Positions 10,858-21,958 of a DNA stretch of 64,000 bases are shown here, one piece after another. The first letter of the stretch is position 1. The number at the start of each line of letters is the position of its first letter. The notes beneath the pieces are model-generated. The model was not told the origin of the DNA and did not search any database. It was given only the letters and a program-made list of their open reading frames with translations. The stretch comes from Adiantum capillus-veneris (Eukaryota > Streptophyta > Polypodiopsida > Polypodiales > Pteridaceae). Made by a program: the position numbers and the translations under genes. The stretch covers positions 103,520,912-103,584,911 of the forward strand of contig CM043963.1 of assembly GCA_014529385.2 (NCBI GenBank), read 5' to 3'.

Positions 10858-11702
10858 TCATGCCATTTTCATAAGTGACCTGATTTTCCTCTCAGCTAGA
10901 CCATTTTGTTGAGGCGTATAAGGTACTGTACATTGGAGTTTTATCCCATGTCTAGCTAGAAATGCATAAGATTCATGAGACATATACTGCCCCCCTCGAT
11001 CGGAACGAAGGGTGTCCATAGTACATTTCGAGACATTTTCAGCCATACCCAAAAATTGTTTGAAGCACATAAAAACTTTGGACTTCGCTTTAAGCAGAAA
11101 TCCCATGCATGCCTAGAGTTATCGTAAATGAAATTCATGAAGTAAAGGTAATTGCCCAAGGATGGAGTTTGCATGGGCCCACAAACATCACTATGCACAA
11201 GCTGTAACCTGCATGTGGCCCTAACCGAATTATCCTTTGGAAACTTTGAACACTACATCTTACCCAAAATATAGCCTTTACAAACATGTTTGACAAGTGC
11301 TTCAAGAGGTAGCAAAGAGGCAACCATATCAAATTTCTGCAAATACAGCAAACTGGAAGAATTCAGATGCCAAAAATGTGCATGACACATTTTTTCATAT
11401 GAAACAACCCTTGAATCTGCAAATGCATTTGCAAAATTTTGTCCACAGTTGTCATACAAAGTGAGATTATATAGACCATGACACAAAAGACCAGATGCAA
11501 CAATTTCATCACCAAAATAGAGATCATGAACTATACATTTATCAGCCACAAATTTGACTACAAGTCCAAGTCTAGCAAGTGCAGAGAGACAAAAGATTCT
11601 TCTTGATCCCAGATACATAAAGTGCATCAACAAGTGTGAAAGAACTACCATTTGCAATAGTAAGCACAATATTTTCAACTCCTTGAATCGAATAAGAGGC
11701 AT
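10858..11702 (-). pseudogene. Copia pre-integrase and integrase core
   Basis: 11702-11253 carries the pre-integrase zinc region (HAHFWHLNSSSLLYLQK, then a C-x-G-K ending). 11198-10956 holds the first catalytic Asp (MHSDVCGPMQTPS). 11106-10858 holds the second (RSDRGGQYMS) and the Glu (PQQNGLAERKIRSL). The three pieces are in different frames, so at least two frameshifts are present, but all three catalytic acidic residues remain. It would integrate cDNA. Confidence 0.85.
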
Positions 11703-11719
11703 TGTTGGTAGTGAAGGAC

Positions 11720-11830
11720 AGAATTGAGAGAGGTGAACAATTCACGATGTAAGGTAATCATGTGCTTTGTAGAACCACTGTCGAAATACCACACATGTGA
11801 ATCTGCAGCAACAACTGACATGCATGCATC
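11720..11830 (-). pseudogene. Copia protease active-site segment
   Basis: On the minus strand around 11795-11760 the translation reads HVWYFDSGSTKHMI. This is the copia protease signature (W-x-D-S-G-S/A-x-x-H-M) with the catalytic Asp kept. Frame breaks on both sides leave only the core recognisable. Confidence 0.7.
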
Positions 11831-12012
11831 ATGGCTAGCAAGATTGTCAGTGCACTTTGCACTAAAATCCCATTCTGCATCAACATCAGCATCACATTCT
11901 CATTTTAGAGAAGACTCAACAATGGATGCATTTGTAGTGGAACCAACATTTGCAGTGGAACCACCCTCTTTCTTTTTAGCCTCTTTGGCCTTCAACTTAG
12001 GACACTGCTTGA

Positions 12013-13017
12013 TCAAGTGATCATTAGCTTTACAATAATGGCAACACATCTTCTTTTTTCCTTATCACCAGAATTGCCAGACAAAGTGCTGCCAGCAGAA
12101 GCATTGGGAACAAAAGTTTTTCCACTCGCAATAAAACGATAAGAAGTGGTTGCATTGTTGTTACCACCCTTTCTTTGAGAAGCAATAAAACCCTGTTCAT
12201 TTTCACGTTGTCTAGTCCAATTCTTTTTGGAAAGTGACCCTTGCAACAACAATGTGCATAATGCATCAAACTTGACAACTTCAAGATTTCCTTGGGTCAT
12301 AAGTCTCCAAGTACTAGCAAAAGTCTGGTAAGAATCTAGCAAGGCATCAAGAACAATCTACACAAGGGAACTGTCAGAAATGACTTCACCTACAAAAAAA
12401 GTTTCTCATTAATATCCTTGACACAAGAAACAAGTAAAGTGTCCTTATTATCTTCCTCATGCATAATCTTCGATTACAGCTCTTTACAATGACTTCACCT
12501 ACAAAAAAAGTTTCTCATTAATATCCTTGACACAAGAAACAAGTAAAGTGTCCTTATTATCTTCCTCATGCATAATCTTCGATTACAGTTCTTTACGCAA
12601 CAAAGCAATTTTTGACTCATTGCGGCTTGCATAAAAACCAACCAGAATATCCCAAGCCTGTTTTGCATATGTCACCGAATGAATGTGAGGAGTAATGGTA
12701 CGCTTTACAAAAAACACAATCAATGCATGAGCCTGCACATCCTTTACATCCCAACAAGCTTGTTTTGTCATAGGCAAAACAACTCTAACAGTAGCAATCC
12801 TTGCAACAAGACTTGCAACATCCTCAATATCACCTACATCCTCAATATTGCCTACATCCTCAGAACCAGGATGTACATCAATGCCCTTCACTATATTCCA
12901 AACACCCTTTGACACAATAACATTTTTTATCATGTAAGCCCACATAGGGTAATTGTCCCCTTCCAATATGTCCTCATCAGCAAACATCTTGAACACATCT
13001 GTGTTGCTGTCAGCCAT
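12013..13017 (-). pseudogene. Copia gag with CCHC zinc knuckle
   Basis: ATG at 13017 opens 144 codons of DUF4219/UBN2-like Gag, broken near 12583 by a tandem duplication. Gag continues in 12342-12013 and then, in a shifted frame, to a CX2CX4HX4C knuckle of the form CHYCKANDHLIKQC around 12010-12050. The N-terminal part matches the window's first 234 bases. It would form the element's particle. It is inactive because of frame breaks. Confidence 0.82.
12381..12597 (-). repeat. 109-bp tandem duplication in copia gag
   Basis: Two nearly identical copies, the first beginning TGACTTCACCTACAAAAA at 12381 and the second at 12490. The 109-bp period is not a multiple of three and so shifts the gag frame. 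Confidence 0.9.
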
Positions 13018-13054
13018 GGTAAATGATGCACCTGATGTGAAAACTGCCCGAAAA

Positions 13055-13447
13055 TGTTACGGCATTAGCCGCACCTATGGTCTTGCGGAGATATGGACAC
13101 TGCGGATCAGGAGTCATGCGGTGTGCGACGGCATTGGCGGCAGTTCTTCAGGGGATATCATGGGACAAGAGTGTGTGCGCCTTTCCCGATCTGCGCTAGA
13201 GAAGCGGTTGTATATGGAGGGGCATACCTATCTTTTGATATAACTTAACCAATCTCTATGATATTCATGGCATCTACTGTTGTAACTGTGAGTCTGGATT
13301 ATACATGAATGAAGCAAGAGGTGTTGTATGCCTGTGTACTGTGTACTTCCTTCTCTTGTCATTCTATATGTTGATGTTCACATAATGTAGGTTCGGGTAA
13401 TCATTCCCGTAATGCCTATTACTCCTGTGTGGGCAATAGCCATTACA
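13055..13447 (+). repeat. LTR of gypsy copy 2
   Basis: 393 bp, TGTTAC to CATTACA, the same length as the LTR at 274-666 and differing at scattered sites only. Confidence 0.85.
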
Positions 13448-13892
13448 TCTGGCAACCACGATACGTGATGGATGGCCTGCGATGAATATGCATGCGCACT
13501 AGGTCACAGGGTCCGCTTGACCCTATCGTTCCAATTGTAGGAAGTCGACTCAGGTGAGGCGGTTCAGATGAATTTATTTTTTCTTCACCGCAGATTGAGG
13601 AATCTGTATCTCCATCACCAATCCCGGTGCATGGTAGGCGGTTGCAGCGAGCGAGATGTACTCCGCGCAGTCATTCATGTCCTCCTATCATGCGTTCACC
13701 CTCACCAACACAGGTTGCTCCACCACAGTCTCCGGTAAGTAGTCCGGGAGTATCTCCGCCACTATCTCCACCTCCTAGTGCTCGTCAGATTTTCGCGGGA
13801 GGAGGAGGAACAGTTGGGCAAGGGGTGATGGCTCATCCTCAGATTAAGTATAGTCGGTTTCGAGTCTTTCGAGTGAAGACCCTGATGCACAT

Positions 13893-15014
13893 TTGCGCCA
13901 ATTCAATAAATCTTATGGATTGAATCATCCAGGGGTGGTGATTCCTCTCCATCAACAATCAGTGTTTGAATCTACACTCTCAGGGAAAGCTGCGAAATGG
14001 TTGTCCGAATACCTTGATGATCATTTCCAGAGGTATGGCGACGGATCCATAGAGTTTCTGCGAAGGTTTCAAATGGAAACTACAGTCCCTCAACATTTGG
14101 AGAAGCTTCGAACGCTCCGGCAGAAGTCAGTGCCAGTGGAGGATTACGCTGCAAAATTTCGGATGCTTTTGCAGAGGGTACCTCAGGCACAAAGGCCGGT
14201 AGCCGAAGTGTTGAATGATTATTTTTTGCGGGGGCTCAATAAGGATCTCAGAACGGCTATGGCAACATTGGATAAGGTAACTAATCCACTGGATAATGTC
14301 ATCGCTAGGGCGGTAATAGCAGGAGAGGCTTTAGAGGATACGGAATCTCCAAAGAATTCAAAGAAAAAAGATAGGAAGAAATCTCATCGCAAGTCGCAAA
14401 ATAGTGGCAGTGACAGTTCGGAGTCCGAATCCGCATTATCAGATTCCTCGGACTTAGGCAACAGCAATTCGGGGAAAGAATCGGAAGAGACACCGCGGAA
14501 AAAATCCCAGCGTCATGGGAAAGGTGTTTCATCCGGATCGTCGGAATCATCTGCGGTGGCTAAAAGTCTGAAGGAACTATGGTGTACCCAATGTCAAAAT
14601 CCGGGCCATGCTGCTCAAGAGTGCGCAATGAATCAAAAGTGGTGTGCGATTTGCACGACCAATACTCATAATACAATGGAATGTTATTTCAATGGCCGGG
14701 GTCGTCGGAGTCAAGGGGACTCTTCTACCTGGCAACAACCACAGATGGGGCAGGGACACGAGCCTGCTGTGGAGATGGCTCATTCTCATACATCAGAGAC
14801 GCCTGTGCAAGGTCCAGCAGGAGGACGGAGTCAAGGGGGAGGACGAGGTTGCGGAAGAGGTGGCCGAGATCCTAATTGCCCCAAGACATGCCTTTTCTGT
14901 TTGGGGGATGGACACTGGAGATCTGAGTGTACTGAAGCTATGGAATACGATCGGAAAAAGCAGGAACGCGCTGCAAGGAAACAACCTAGTGTGGCTATGG
15001 TTCAGATTGATTGA
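13893..15014 (+). CDS. Gypsy Gag with three CCHC zinc knuckles
   Basis: A 373-codon open frame, longer than anything left of gag in copy 1. Order: Gag core (residues ~1-150, including AKWLSEYLDDHFQRYG and LEKLRTLRQ), a Lys/Ser/Glu-rich linker (~150-225), then three CX2CX4HX4C knuckles: CTQCQNPGHAAQEC, CAICTTNTHNTMEC and CLFCLGDGHWRSEC, with a Gly/Arg-rich stretch between the second and third. The N-terminal Pro/Ser-rich part (13493-13890) is out of frame by a deletion near 13865, so this methionine is not the native start. The knuckles bind nucleic acid. Confidence 0.85.
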   Translation: MRQFNKSYGLNHPGVVIPLHQQSVFESTLSGKAAKWLSEYLDDHFQRYGDGSIEFLRRFQMETTVPQHLEKLRTLRQKSVPVEDYAAKFRMLLQRVPQAQRPVAEVLNDYFLRGLNKDLRTAMATLDKVTNPLDNVIARAVIAGEALEDTESPKNSKKKDRKKSHRKSQNSGSDSSESESALSDSSDLGNSNSGKESEETPRKKSQRHGKGVSSGSSESSAVAKSLKELWCTQCQNPGHAAQECAMNQKWCAICTTNTHNTMECYFNGRGRRSQGDSSTWQQPQMGQGHEPAVEMAHSHTSETPVQGPAGGRSQGGGRGCGRGGRDPNCPKTCLFCLGDGHWRSECTEAMEYDRKKQERAARKQPSVAMVQID

Positions 15015-15064
15015 CTGGAGGAGTATGATCCAGTGGTTCATTAATCACACGTTCGGGTAAAAAT

Positions 15065-15343
15065 GTGGTTCCAACTCCCAATGTGAAAATTCTGGATTGG
15101 ACGGTTCAGGAAGAAGTGCGGAAAAAAACTGTGTCCTGGTTGCCACAATCTGCACCATCAGTGAAGACAGCAAGACCATCGACATCGACTGTGCCATTGA
15201 ATGTGGGCCCGGAAATAGAGAAAAGAAAAGCTGGAAATAAGTATGATATTAAAGAACAGGAGGATTGGAATTCAGTTTGGCAAGAGGTCCTCATGTCACC
15301 AATTCAAGTACCTCTAGGTTCATTACTGAAATTGGTCTCGAAT
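15065..15343 (+). pseudogene. Gag-protease linker of gypsy copy 2
   Basis: Matches 2290-2570 of copy 1 (TVQEEVRKKTVSWLPQSAP and the following DWNSVWQEVLMSPIQVPLG). The frame is open here but the element sequence ends at the breakpoint near 15343, before protease. Confidence 0.75.
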
Positions 15344-15634
15344 ATAGCACAAACTATAGAAGACTGATAGGCACCTGTTATGCAGAAAACAACATTGACA
15401 AAAATTTTGCACAAAATGACGAAATAACATATGCAGTACAAATGTAGTGGAAACGGAGGCCGAAATGAGCCCAAATAAAAAATATGAGCAAACTAAGCTC
15501 TAAGAGCTCTCCCAAAGTTTTTGTTGACCTACGAATGCTTGCTAACGCTCACTGAAAGTGGAGAAAGGGAGCAGGTGTGTGCTGGAGCTGCTGGCAACTA
15601 AGCTCGGGAGGATGCAACCTGCTCTGATACCAAT
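15344..15634 (-). other. Copia 5' leader and primer-binding site
   Basis: 15621-15632 on the plus strand is GCTCTGATACCA, so the minus strand reads TGGTATCAGAGC, the standard initiator-Met tRNA primer-binding site of plant copia elements. Two bases separate it from an LTR end. The stretch 15344-15620 has no ORF and fits the untranslated leader upstream of the copia gag at 13017, now separated from it by the gypsy fragment. Confidence 0.75.
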
Positions 15635-15900
15635 TGTTGAAATTAGGGTTTCAAGAAAACACACACATCTTGGAGAAGATGAAGGAATTTCAAGGCACAA
15701 CAGAGAGTGTTTTACTTAGTGTGCAATGGAAAGATGGATAGCCCTAGAGTGATGGGTGTATATACAATGCACGCAGGAAAAAACCTCCTAAAGAGGGAAA
15801 AAAATGCCCTGGCAGTCCTAATGTTCACACACATCACTACCACATGTATATGGTAATAGAAATTCCTTCTATCCACATTTGAAAGGAGCCTCTAGTTTGG
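15635..15900 (-). repeat. Copia 5' LTR, right boundary not determined
   Basis: Begins (plus strand) TGTTGAAATTAGGG directly after the PBS spacer, so on the minus strand the LTR ends CCCTAATTTCAACA. A TATA-like TGTATATACACC lies at about 15757-15768 on the minus strand, in a suitable place for the LTR promoter. I could not locate the other LTR end. It may extend past 15900. Confidence 0.6.
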
Positions 15901-17150
15901 ACAAGTGGTAGATCTTGAAACCAAACCCCCAACTCTATAGAAAATGGTGAGAGAAAATACCTTCGATGCTATAGCATAACATAGGATTAAGACCCTCTAT
16001 CAATTTTGCATGCATGGCTTTGACAAGTAGTTGATGTTTCTTATTTGTATGTTTTAATGGAGCTTAGCTTGAATAAATTTGCAATATTATTATGCTCCAA
16101 TGAACTCCAGCTTGAAAATGTGGTGGAATTTGATACCGAAGCTCATGTTTAAAATGTAGCATATCTTAATAGAGAATTAATGGACCATGTAGTGGTTTCT
16201 ATTGCTTAGTTTTGACATTTGGTGAATCTTGTTTATCTCCATGCTCAATGGAGCATATCTTAGACAAGTGGTGGGCCTTGCTCCCTCCCATGAAGAAAAT
16301 ATTGGACATATGGTGGGCCTTTTAACTAGAATCTATATACTATAGTGGAATAAAAGTTAGACAAGTGGTATACCTTGAGATCAACTACCCATGGTACTAG
16401 AGATTATAGGTTGGCCATGTCCATAGATAAATCATTTAACCTAGCCAAGGGAAACTAGTTAAAGGTCCACCAATTGATCTCAAATCCATTGAAGTCCTAA
16501 TGAAGTATGAAGAGAAGAAAGGTATACTTAATCCAATTGGATCATGAAGAAAAATGAGGTATATCACTAAATAATCCAAGGCAAGAGAAATAAATTCAAG
16601 GTTCACCTCTTGTTCAACCTATACTATGTTGTAGCATGGGGCTTACAAGATATATTACTTCTTTGAATTGAAATCCTTAAAGTTTAAAGAATCAAGAGAG
16701 GCAAGGCCCATTAACCATTAGCTATGCATTGAAATTAGTTTTAATATCCACCACTTTCCCAATCTTAGATCTATGAATGCATCAAAAGAATCAAGGTCCA
16801 TCACTTGTCCAAGGTTAGCTCCATTGAAACATAAAGATAAACAAGGTATCTCATTTGTCTAAGTTGGACATGGAGAATGAACACAAGATCCACCACTTGT
16901 AAGACCTATGATATATTGTAGATGGTAGCTATAAGGCTCACCATTTTTCCAAGAGAAGCTTCATTGAAACACAAATAGAAAAATACCATGGATGAAATGT
17001 TACCATCATAGGTTCAATCTATCATTTCTATTAGCAAGGTAGGTTTATTCTTAAGCTCCACCACATCTCCAGCCTTTATTTTTCTATAATATGGAGATTT
17101 GGATTTCACGCTCACCACCTATCCAAACCCTAGTCCATTGATGCTTGAAG
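15890..17150. repeat. Opposed arrays of a degenerate short repeat (fold-back-like)
   Basis: From 15898 to about 16375 a motif close to GACAAGTGGTGGGCCTTG recurs about seven times at irregular 40-130 bp spacing. From 16461 to about 17120 its reverse complement, close to CAAGGTCCACCACTTGTCC, recurs about nine times. The two blocks therefore face each other around ~16420. No ORF of note. Fold-back DNA elements have arms built this way (family knowledge), but no target duplication was found. Confidence 0.55.
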
Positions 17151-17369
17151 GTAAGCAAGGTGTGGACCACTGGGTCAAGAGCACAACATAACTCAACAAA
17201 GCCTTATTTTTTGAGAGTTATGGAATGCTAAGTATTATGGTTATAAACATCATTTATATTAAGTAGGTATTGTAGTTGTAGAAGATGAGGTGCAATGGCA
17301 CTTCTAGATTGTAAATACCAAGCCATTTGACCCCTCTAACTCTATGTTTGCTTAACCTAAGGCAGCCTT

Positions 17370-17688
17370 AGTATATAAGGTACCTAGGTCACTTTTGTAA
17401 AGAACACTTTTATCATAATCAAGTTCTAAGCTGATGTCTTTTGTGTGTGTGAGAGAAAGAGAGTAAGTGTGAGCTTCATCCTCACGCTATGCCCGGCTCT
17501 CTCATTGCATTGTAGATCCGATTACACCATCACGCTAGACTGGAGCAGAGCCACACAACAACGCCAAGCATTCCATGCAAGATGAAGCACACGCACCGAC
17601 GCACCTACAAGCTATTTGTGGGCGTAAGTGTATGTAATGATGTCTATTTTCTACGTGCAAGTAGTCATTAACATCGTGGCGACATAAG
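17370..17688 (+). repeat. LTR 3' part and PBS of gypsy element 3 (candidate)
   Basis: A TATA-like AGTATATAAGG lies at 17371. About 300 bp later comes an LTR-like end ATTAACA (to 17673), a 3-bp spacer and TGGCGACATAAG (17677-17688). This repeats the layout of the other two gypsy-like elements here, ...ACA, 2-3 bp, TGGCGA. The LTR start and a matching 3' LTR were not found, so the call rests on layout and on the gag that follows. Confidence 0.4.
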
Positions 17689-17689
17689 T

Positions 17690-20357
17690 TACACATAGGT
17701 ATTCATAGATTTCAATTTTGGGCACTTTCAGAATTCTACTCTGTCTTTATACACGTTTTTTACAGATGGGTTTAGAGCTAGGGTTTTGGGTGTAGAGGAT
17801 TTGGGACAAATGTATCCTAGTGAGGGGATGGTGATCCGTAAGTTTCATATGATTCTGACATGATTTTGTGAGTTTTCTTTCATTGTGTGCATGTGGATTG
17901 GTGGTGTAGTAGAGAGTAGTGAGATATTAGATTGTGGATTGGTGGTGTAGTAGAGAGTATGAGATATTAGATTGGTTTAGTTGGCCTTTGAGAGTGTTGT
18001 ATGTGTAGGATGCTCTCAACCTAACAAGCTAAAGAGATTTCCTCTGCGTGTCTATCATGTAGTTTGTGTCCTCGATTGACATTATGTTGATCTAGGTTGT
18101 GTTGCATGCACTATATGGGTGGTGTGATTCGCTCCCACCACATTGGTGTTGTTTCGGGGATACAAGGACTTAGGTAGGTATTCCTACTAACACTCATGTG
18201 ATGGTTTCTTTCTTTAGTCTTGGCTAAATAAAGCATTTTTCTTAAGTGGATCTCGAAGAGGTTATTTCGAGATCAAGTGGATATTTAGGAAGCGTGTGTC
18301 TTGCAGAGGCTCTGCGACTAGGTAGATTTAGTTAAGATTTGTAGATTAGAGTATTTGTTGGTGGGTGAGTCATTTGTGAGGTTATAAAGAGTTTGCTAGT
18401 CTGTGTGTGGCATTGAAGTGTTTTTCTACTCATAGATGAAAAACCCTATATGATTTGTAGAAGTAGCTTTGGGTAAGTAATCTTCTGATCTAGAGCTATT
18501 CACCATTAATTTATTTTCTGAAGTGATTGATTGCATTTAGAATATCTAAAACGTCTGCTTTTGAGGAAAAAATCCAATAAAAAACTTTTTGTTGATATTT
18601 TTGCATGATTGATTGATTCTGAGCATATAAGACAGCATGTGCAAGAGTTTTGTGTACAAAAACTATACTTTTGTAAAGTTGGACATCATAGCGTATGATG
18701 TCTCCAGGGGCACGTGGAGACCAAATCTAAAAAATTTGACTACACTAATTTTTTCAAAAGGAGGGTTTTACCATGAGCACACATTGAAACTAGAGTTTTG
18801 ACAAACTCTAGACACCCAAAGACTCCTTATCAAAAGTGATGATTTTGTACATTTTTTAGTTCCAATTTTTTTGTGAGCATCTATTCTTGTTGTATGCATC
18901 AAGAGATATTGTGGATAGAAACAAAAGTCCATTCTAACCACTTTGACATCATACCTGTAAGACATCTTAGAGGCTAGATCTGGCGTCAAAAAATACATAT
19001 GAGTGCACCCTTGTGATCTATAGCATTTGGGAAGCATATAGGCCAAATTTGAAGCATTTTTGGGCTTTCAAAGACCATAAGATGCATCTAGGAAAGTGAA
19101 TATCTGTATTGGCTATAACTTGCACAAAAATTGGTCAATTTAATTCTGAAACTTGCTGTGAGTTGCAAGTATAGAGAGGAACCTCTAGAGTGAAATTCAC
19201 TTCATTCTGACCAGTTAGACATCATATGTGTATGATGCCTAGAGAGAATTTTTAGGAACAAAATTTGAAATATGAGATTACTAGGGTGTTAAGCACAACA
19301 AAACAACCCTACAGACCAAGTTTGGGCCAATTCTAAGCACATAGACATCATATGCGTATAATGTCTCATGCCAAGATCTAAAAGTCAAATTTCAATTTTG
19401 ATCATATAGGAGGGTTGGAAATTATGTTTTAAGCATGTTTGCAAACTTTCATGTCATTTTGAGCCAAAAGACTTCATACATGCATGATGTTTTACTGACC
19501 AGATTTGGGTCAAAACAAACATTTGGGCATACCTCAGTGCCCTAGAGCATAAAAGAAGTCCCTAGCCAAAATTTCATTGCATTTGGAATTCATTTGAGCT
19601 GGTAAAGGCCAGAAGACATATCTGGACAGATTCATGCTTGAATTGATCATAAATTGCCCAAAAAAATGTCCAAATTGAATTCTAAAAGTTTTCGTGAGCT
19701 ACTTGAGTGACAAGGAATCGTTGAGACAATAGTCGCTTCATTCTGCCACAAAAGACATCATACACATATGATGTCTCAAGTGCCAAATTTGAAGTCAAAA
19801 TGTGCATATGAGATTACAGAAGTGTTTGCTATCATAAAATAAGCCTAGAGACCAAGTTTCATTTAATTTGGATCACTTTTGGCTTAGTAACTCTTCCCGA
19901 GAAATACACAAAAAAGGACTGACATACCTCTCTAAAAGTTTCAGAATCACAAACTGAGACTTGAAGTGGGTAAAAGACATCAAGGGGAGTCTACGGTTTA
20001 AGTTTAGAGAAAATCTGAGTCAGGAGACATTATACGCGTATAAAGTCTTCATGCATAGGTTGAGTAAGAAAAAAATAGTTTTGGCCATAACTTGAGCTCC
20101 CGATATCGGATTCAAAAAATTCTTTTATCAAAACAAAGCTTGAGAGTAGCTCTACAAGTTTAAGACCTCCAAAAAACATTGTTTTAGGCCTCAAAATTTA
20201 TCTAAAAGTTAGGGGTGTCTAAAACCGACAATTTGAGAGAATTGTGAGAAAATGGTCACGGTTTTGGACATAGTTTCGACTTTTCCCTAACCAAAGCACT
20301 TGAACACATTGATCCAAGATTTCTTACATCAATCTAGAGCTGCTAAGCCCAGAAATC
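17690..20357 (+). repeat. Long non-coding leader with ~537-bp degenerate repeats and palindromes
   Basis: No credible gene in 2.6 kb. From about 18660 the sequence is built of diverged repeats spaced roughly 530-540 bp (compare 19062-19260 with 19599-19800). Six imperfect palindromes of the form AGACATCATA-N2-4-TATGATGTCT lie near 18681, 19217, 19343, 19469, 19753 and 20024. It leads into gag of element 3 and most likely belongs to that element. Confidence 0.55.
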
Positions 20358-21430
20358 ATGTACATTTTAGATTCAAACTCAGTGTACACAAGCTTCAAGA
20401 TCCCAGCGGTAGAGGAGCATCCGTCCACAATGGATCTTCCGAACTTGCAATTGATAAATACCAAGGTTGTTGAAAGAGTTTGGATGACAAATCACGAGAG
20501 TAAAGGATTGTATATATACGTTGAGGACAATGAGGTCAACCATTATAGGTGCTTAGAGACTTACCCAGAAGAGCTAAAAGACTACAAGCTCTTATATGTC
20601 TATACATACGGAGTCTACTATCAATGGAAGTCTATAGTTGTTGACAAGTATGGAAGAGAATACAGAGCTGTAAAAAGAACAAATCTACAGACTGCACTAG
20701 AAAGAGGTAGATATTTGGTCAATGAAGGAGCACGGATACCTCCACCAAACATGAGAATTCCAAAAAGGGAGCCACCTGGATTCCCTTCTAGAGAGATAGC
20801 GAGAGAAGGATTAGGAAATTCTATGTGGTTAGACTTGTAGACAATTGGCAAGTTCAACCATCCCATATCAAAAAATAGGTAAACAAAATTCTTCGAAGAT
20901 AAAGATCTAAGAGATCACATAGTAGTTTTTAGAAGAGTAATTAGAGCAGAGAAAGTTTTAGATTTTGCAACACAATTTGCAAGATTTGGATTGACTCTGG
21001 AAGATGACATGGATTAGACGTGGTTTGACTCAGTGGGAAGATGTGATTTTGCAACACTAGATGATCTGTTTGAGGAATTCATCAAAGAATTATCGCAAAA
21101 AGGCATAGCTCATAATACGGTCTCACAAATTCACAGATTCAAGAAAAAAGAGAGTGAATCAGTCCACAAAGTGGCATTACGGCTCAAGAGATATGTCAAG
21201 TTTTTTTTGAGAGTAGAACTACCTACCCAAGCACGGTTAATGATGATCTTTATCCAGGGGATGAGACATGCGAGTCTTCAAAAAGATATGCACATATGAT
21301 AATGAGCTTGATCCTAAAAGAGTTGATCAAAGAAGCTCTTTATGTGGTGGATAATTGTGAACAATATAAAGAAAAGGATTGTAAGAGTCAAGAGGACAAC
21401 ACATCCTCTCATCACATTGATTCATAGATG
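20358..21430 (+). pseudogene. Gag of gypsy element 3, left part
   Basis: 20358-20840 is an open 160-codon N-terminal part. Reading on, 20844-21299 has two stops but contains a recognisable retrotransposon Gag core: WFDSVGRCDFATLDDLFEEF, then ESVHKVALRLKRYVK, then a FIQGM motif. The frame then decays towards 21640. The gag is split at 21649 by a large nested LTR element and resumes at 33299. It would be the particle protein of this element. Confidence 0.65.
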
Positions 21431-21649
21431 AGTTAGTCCATTGTTGCAAAACCAGTGCTACATCGATCGATCAAGAAAATTTTATCAATAATAAAATGGT
21501 CAAGAGGTTAGCTCCTCTTGTAAATTCTGATCCTAGGGAGCTTAAGTGGTGAGAAATTGAGAGGATATGGACAAACCATACAAGAGAAGAATGGCATGGA
21601 ATATGCTAGGGAGAGGTATGTACAACCTAATCTGGTAGCACCTACTCCA

Positions 21650-21958
21650 TGTTAGCCTTGCATATTCTTTCAGTAAAGTGTTATCGAACCTTAGTAGTTT
21701 ACTTTTAAGTTTGTAATTAGTGAAGAGCTTTGTGACTCTTCATTCTTCCTAGTAGTTGGCCTCGCACCTGATGGTAGCGCGTTGTATGGGAGAACGGCGA
21801 TGAATGAAAGGCTATGGCTATGAAGATTTTGTGTTTCTCTGTGTATTCTATCTTCAGTTTCCATTCACTACCCTGATTTTGTTTCGAACCTGCACAGGTA
21901 CTGAAACTATTCTGAATATGTAATGAGATGATGCATTGTCTTAATGGTTGATTTAGTT
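21650..21958 (+). repeat. 5' LTR of element 2, left part
   Basis: Matches 32973-33270 nearly base for base, with one extra ~17-bp stretch and scattered substitutions. It is interrupted by the CACTA element after ...TTAATGGTTGATTTAGTT. The remaining 31 bp of the LTR are at 28562-28592. Confidence 0.88.

Larger units (their letters stand above)
10269..13054 (-). mobile_element. Ty1/copia retrotransposon, truncated before RT
   Basis: Minus-strand order from right to left: leader, gag (ATG 13017), zinc knuckle, protease, pre-integrase, integrase, and the linker that precedes RT. Integrase before RT is copia order. RT and RNase H are missing because the sequence is cut at 10268/10269 by the gypsy 3' LTR. 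The LTR and primer-binding site of this or a sister copy appear on the far side of the second gypsy fragment, at 15621-15635 and beyond. Confidence 0.88.
13055..15343 (+). mobile_element. Gypsy element, second copy, truncated in gag
   Basis: A second copy of 274-2570 at a constant offset of about 12.78 kb, with the same copia leader on its left. It comprises the LTR (13055-13447), PBS (13450-13463) and gag. It breaks off just after ...GAAATTGGTCTCGAAT near 15343, where copy 1 continues towards protease. The shared left junction shows that gypsy-in-copia existed before the duplication. Confidence 0.88.
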
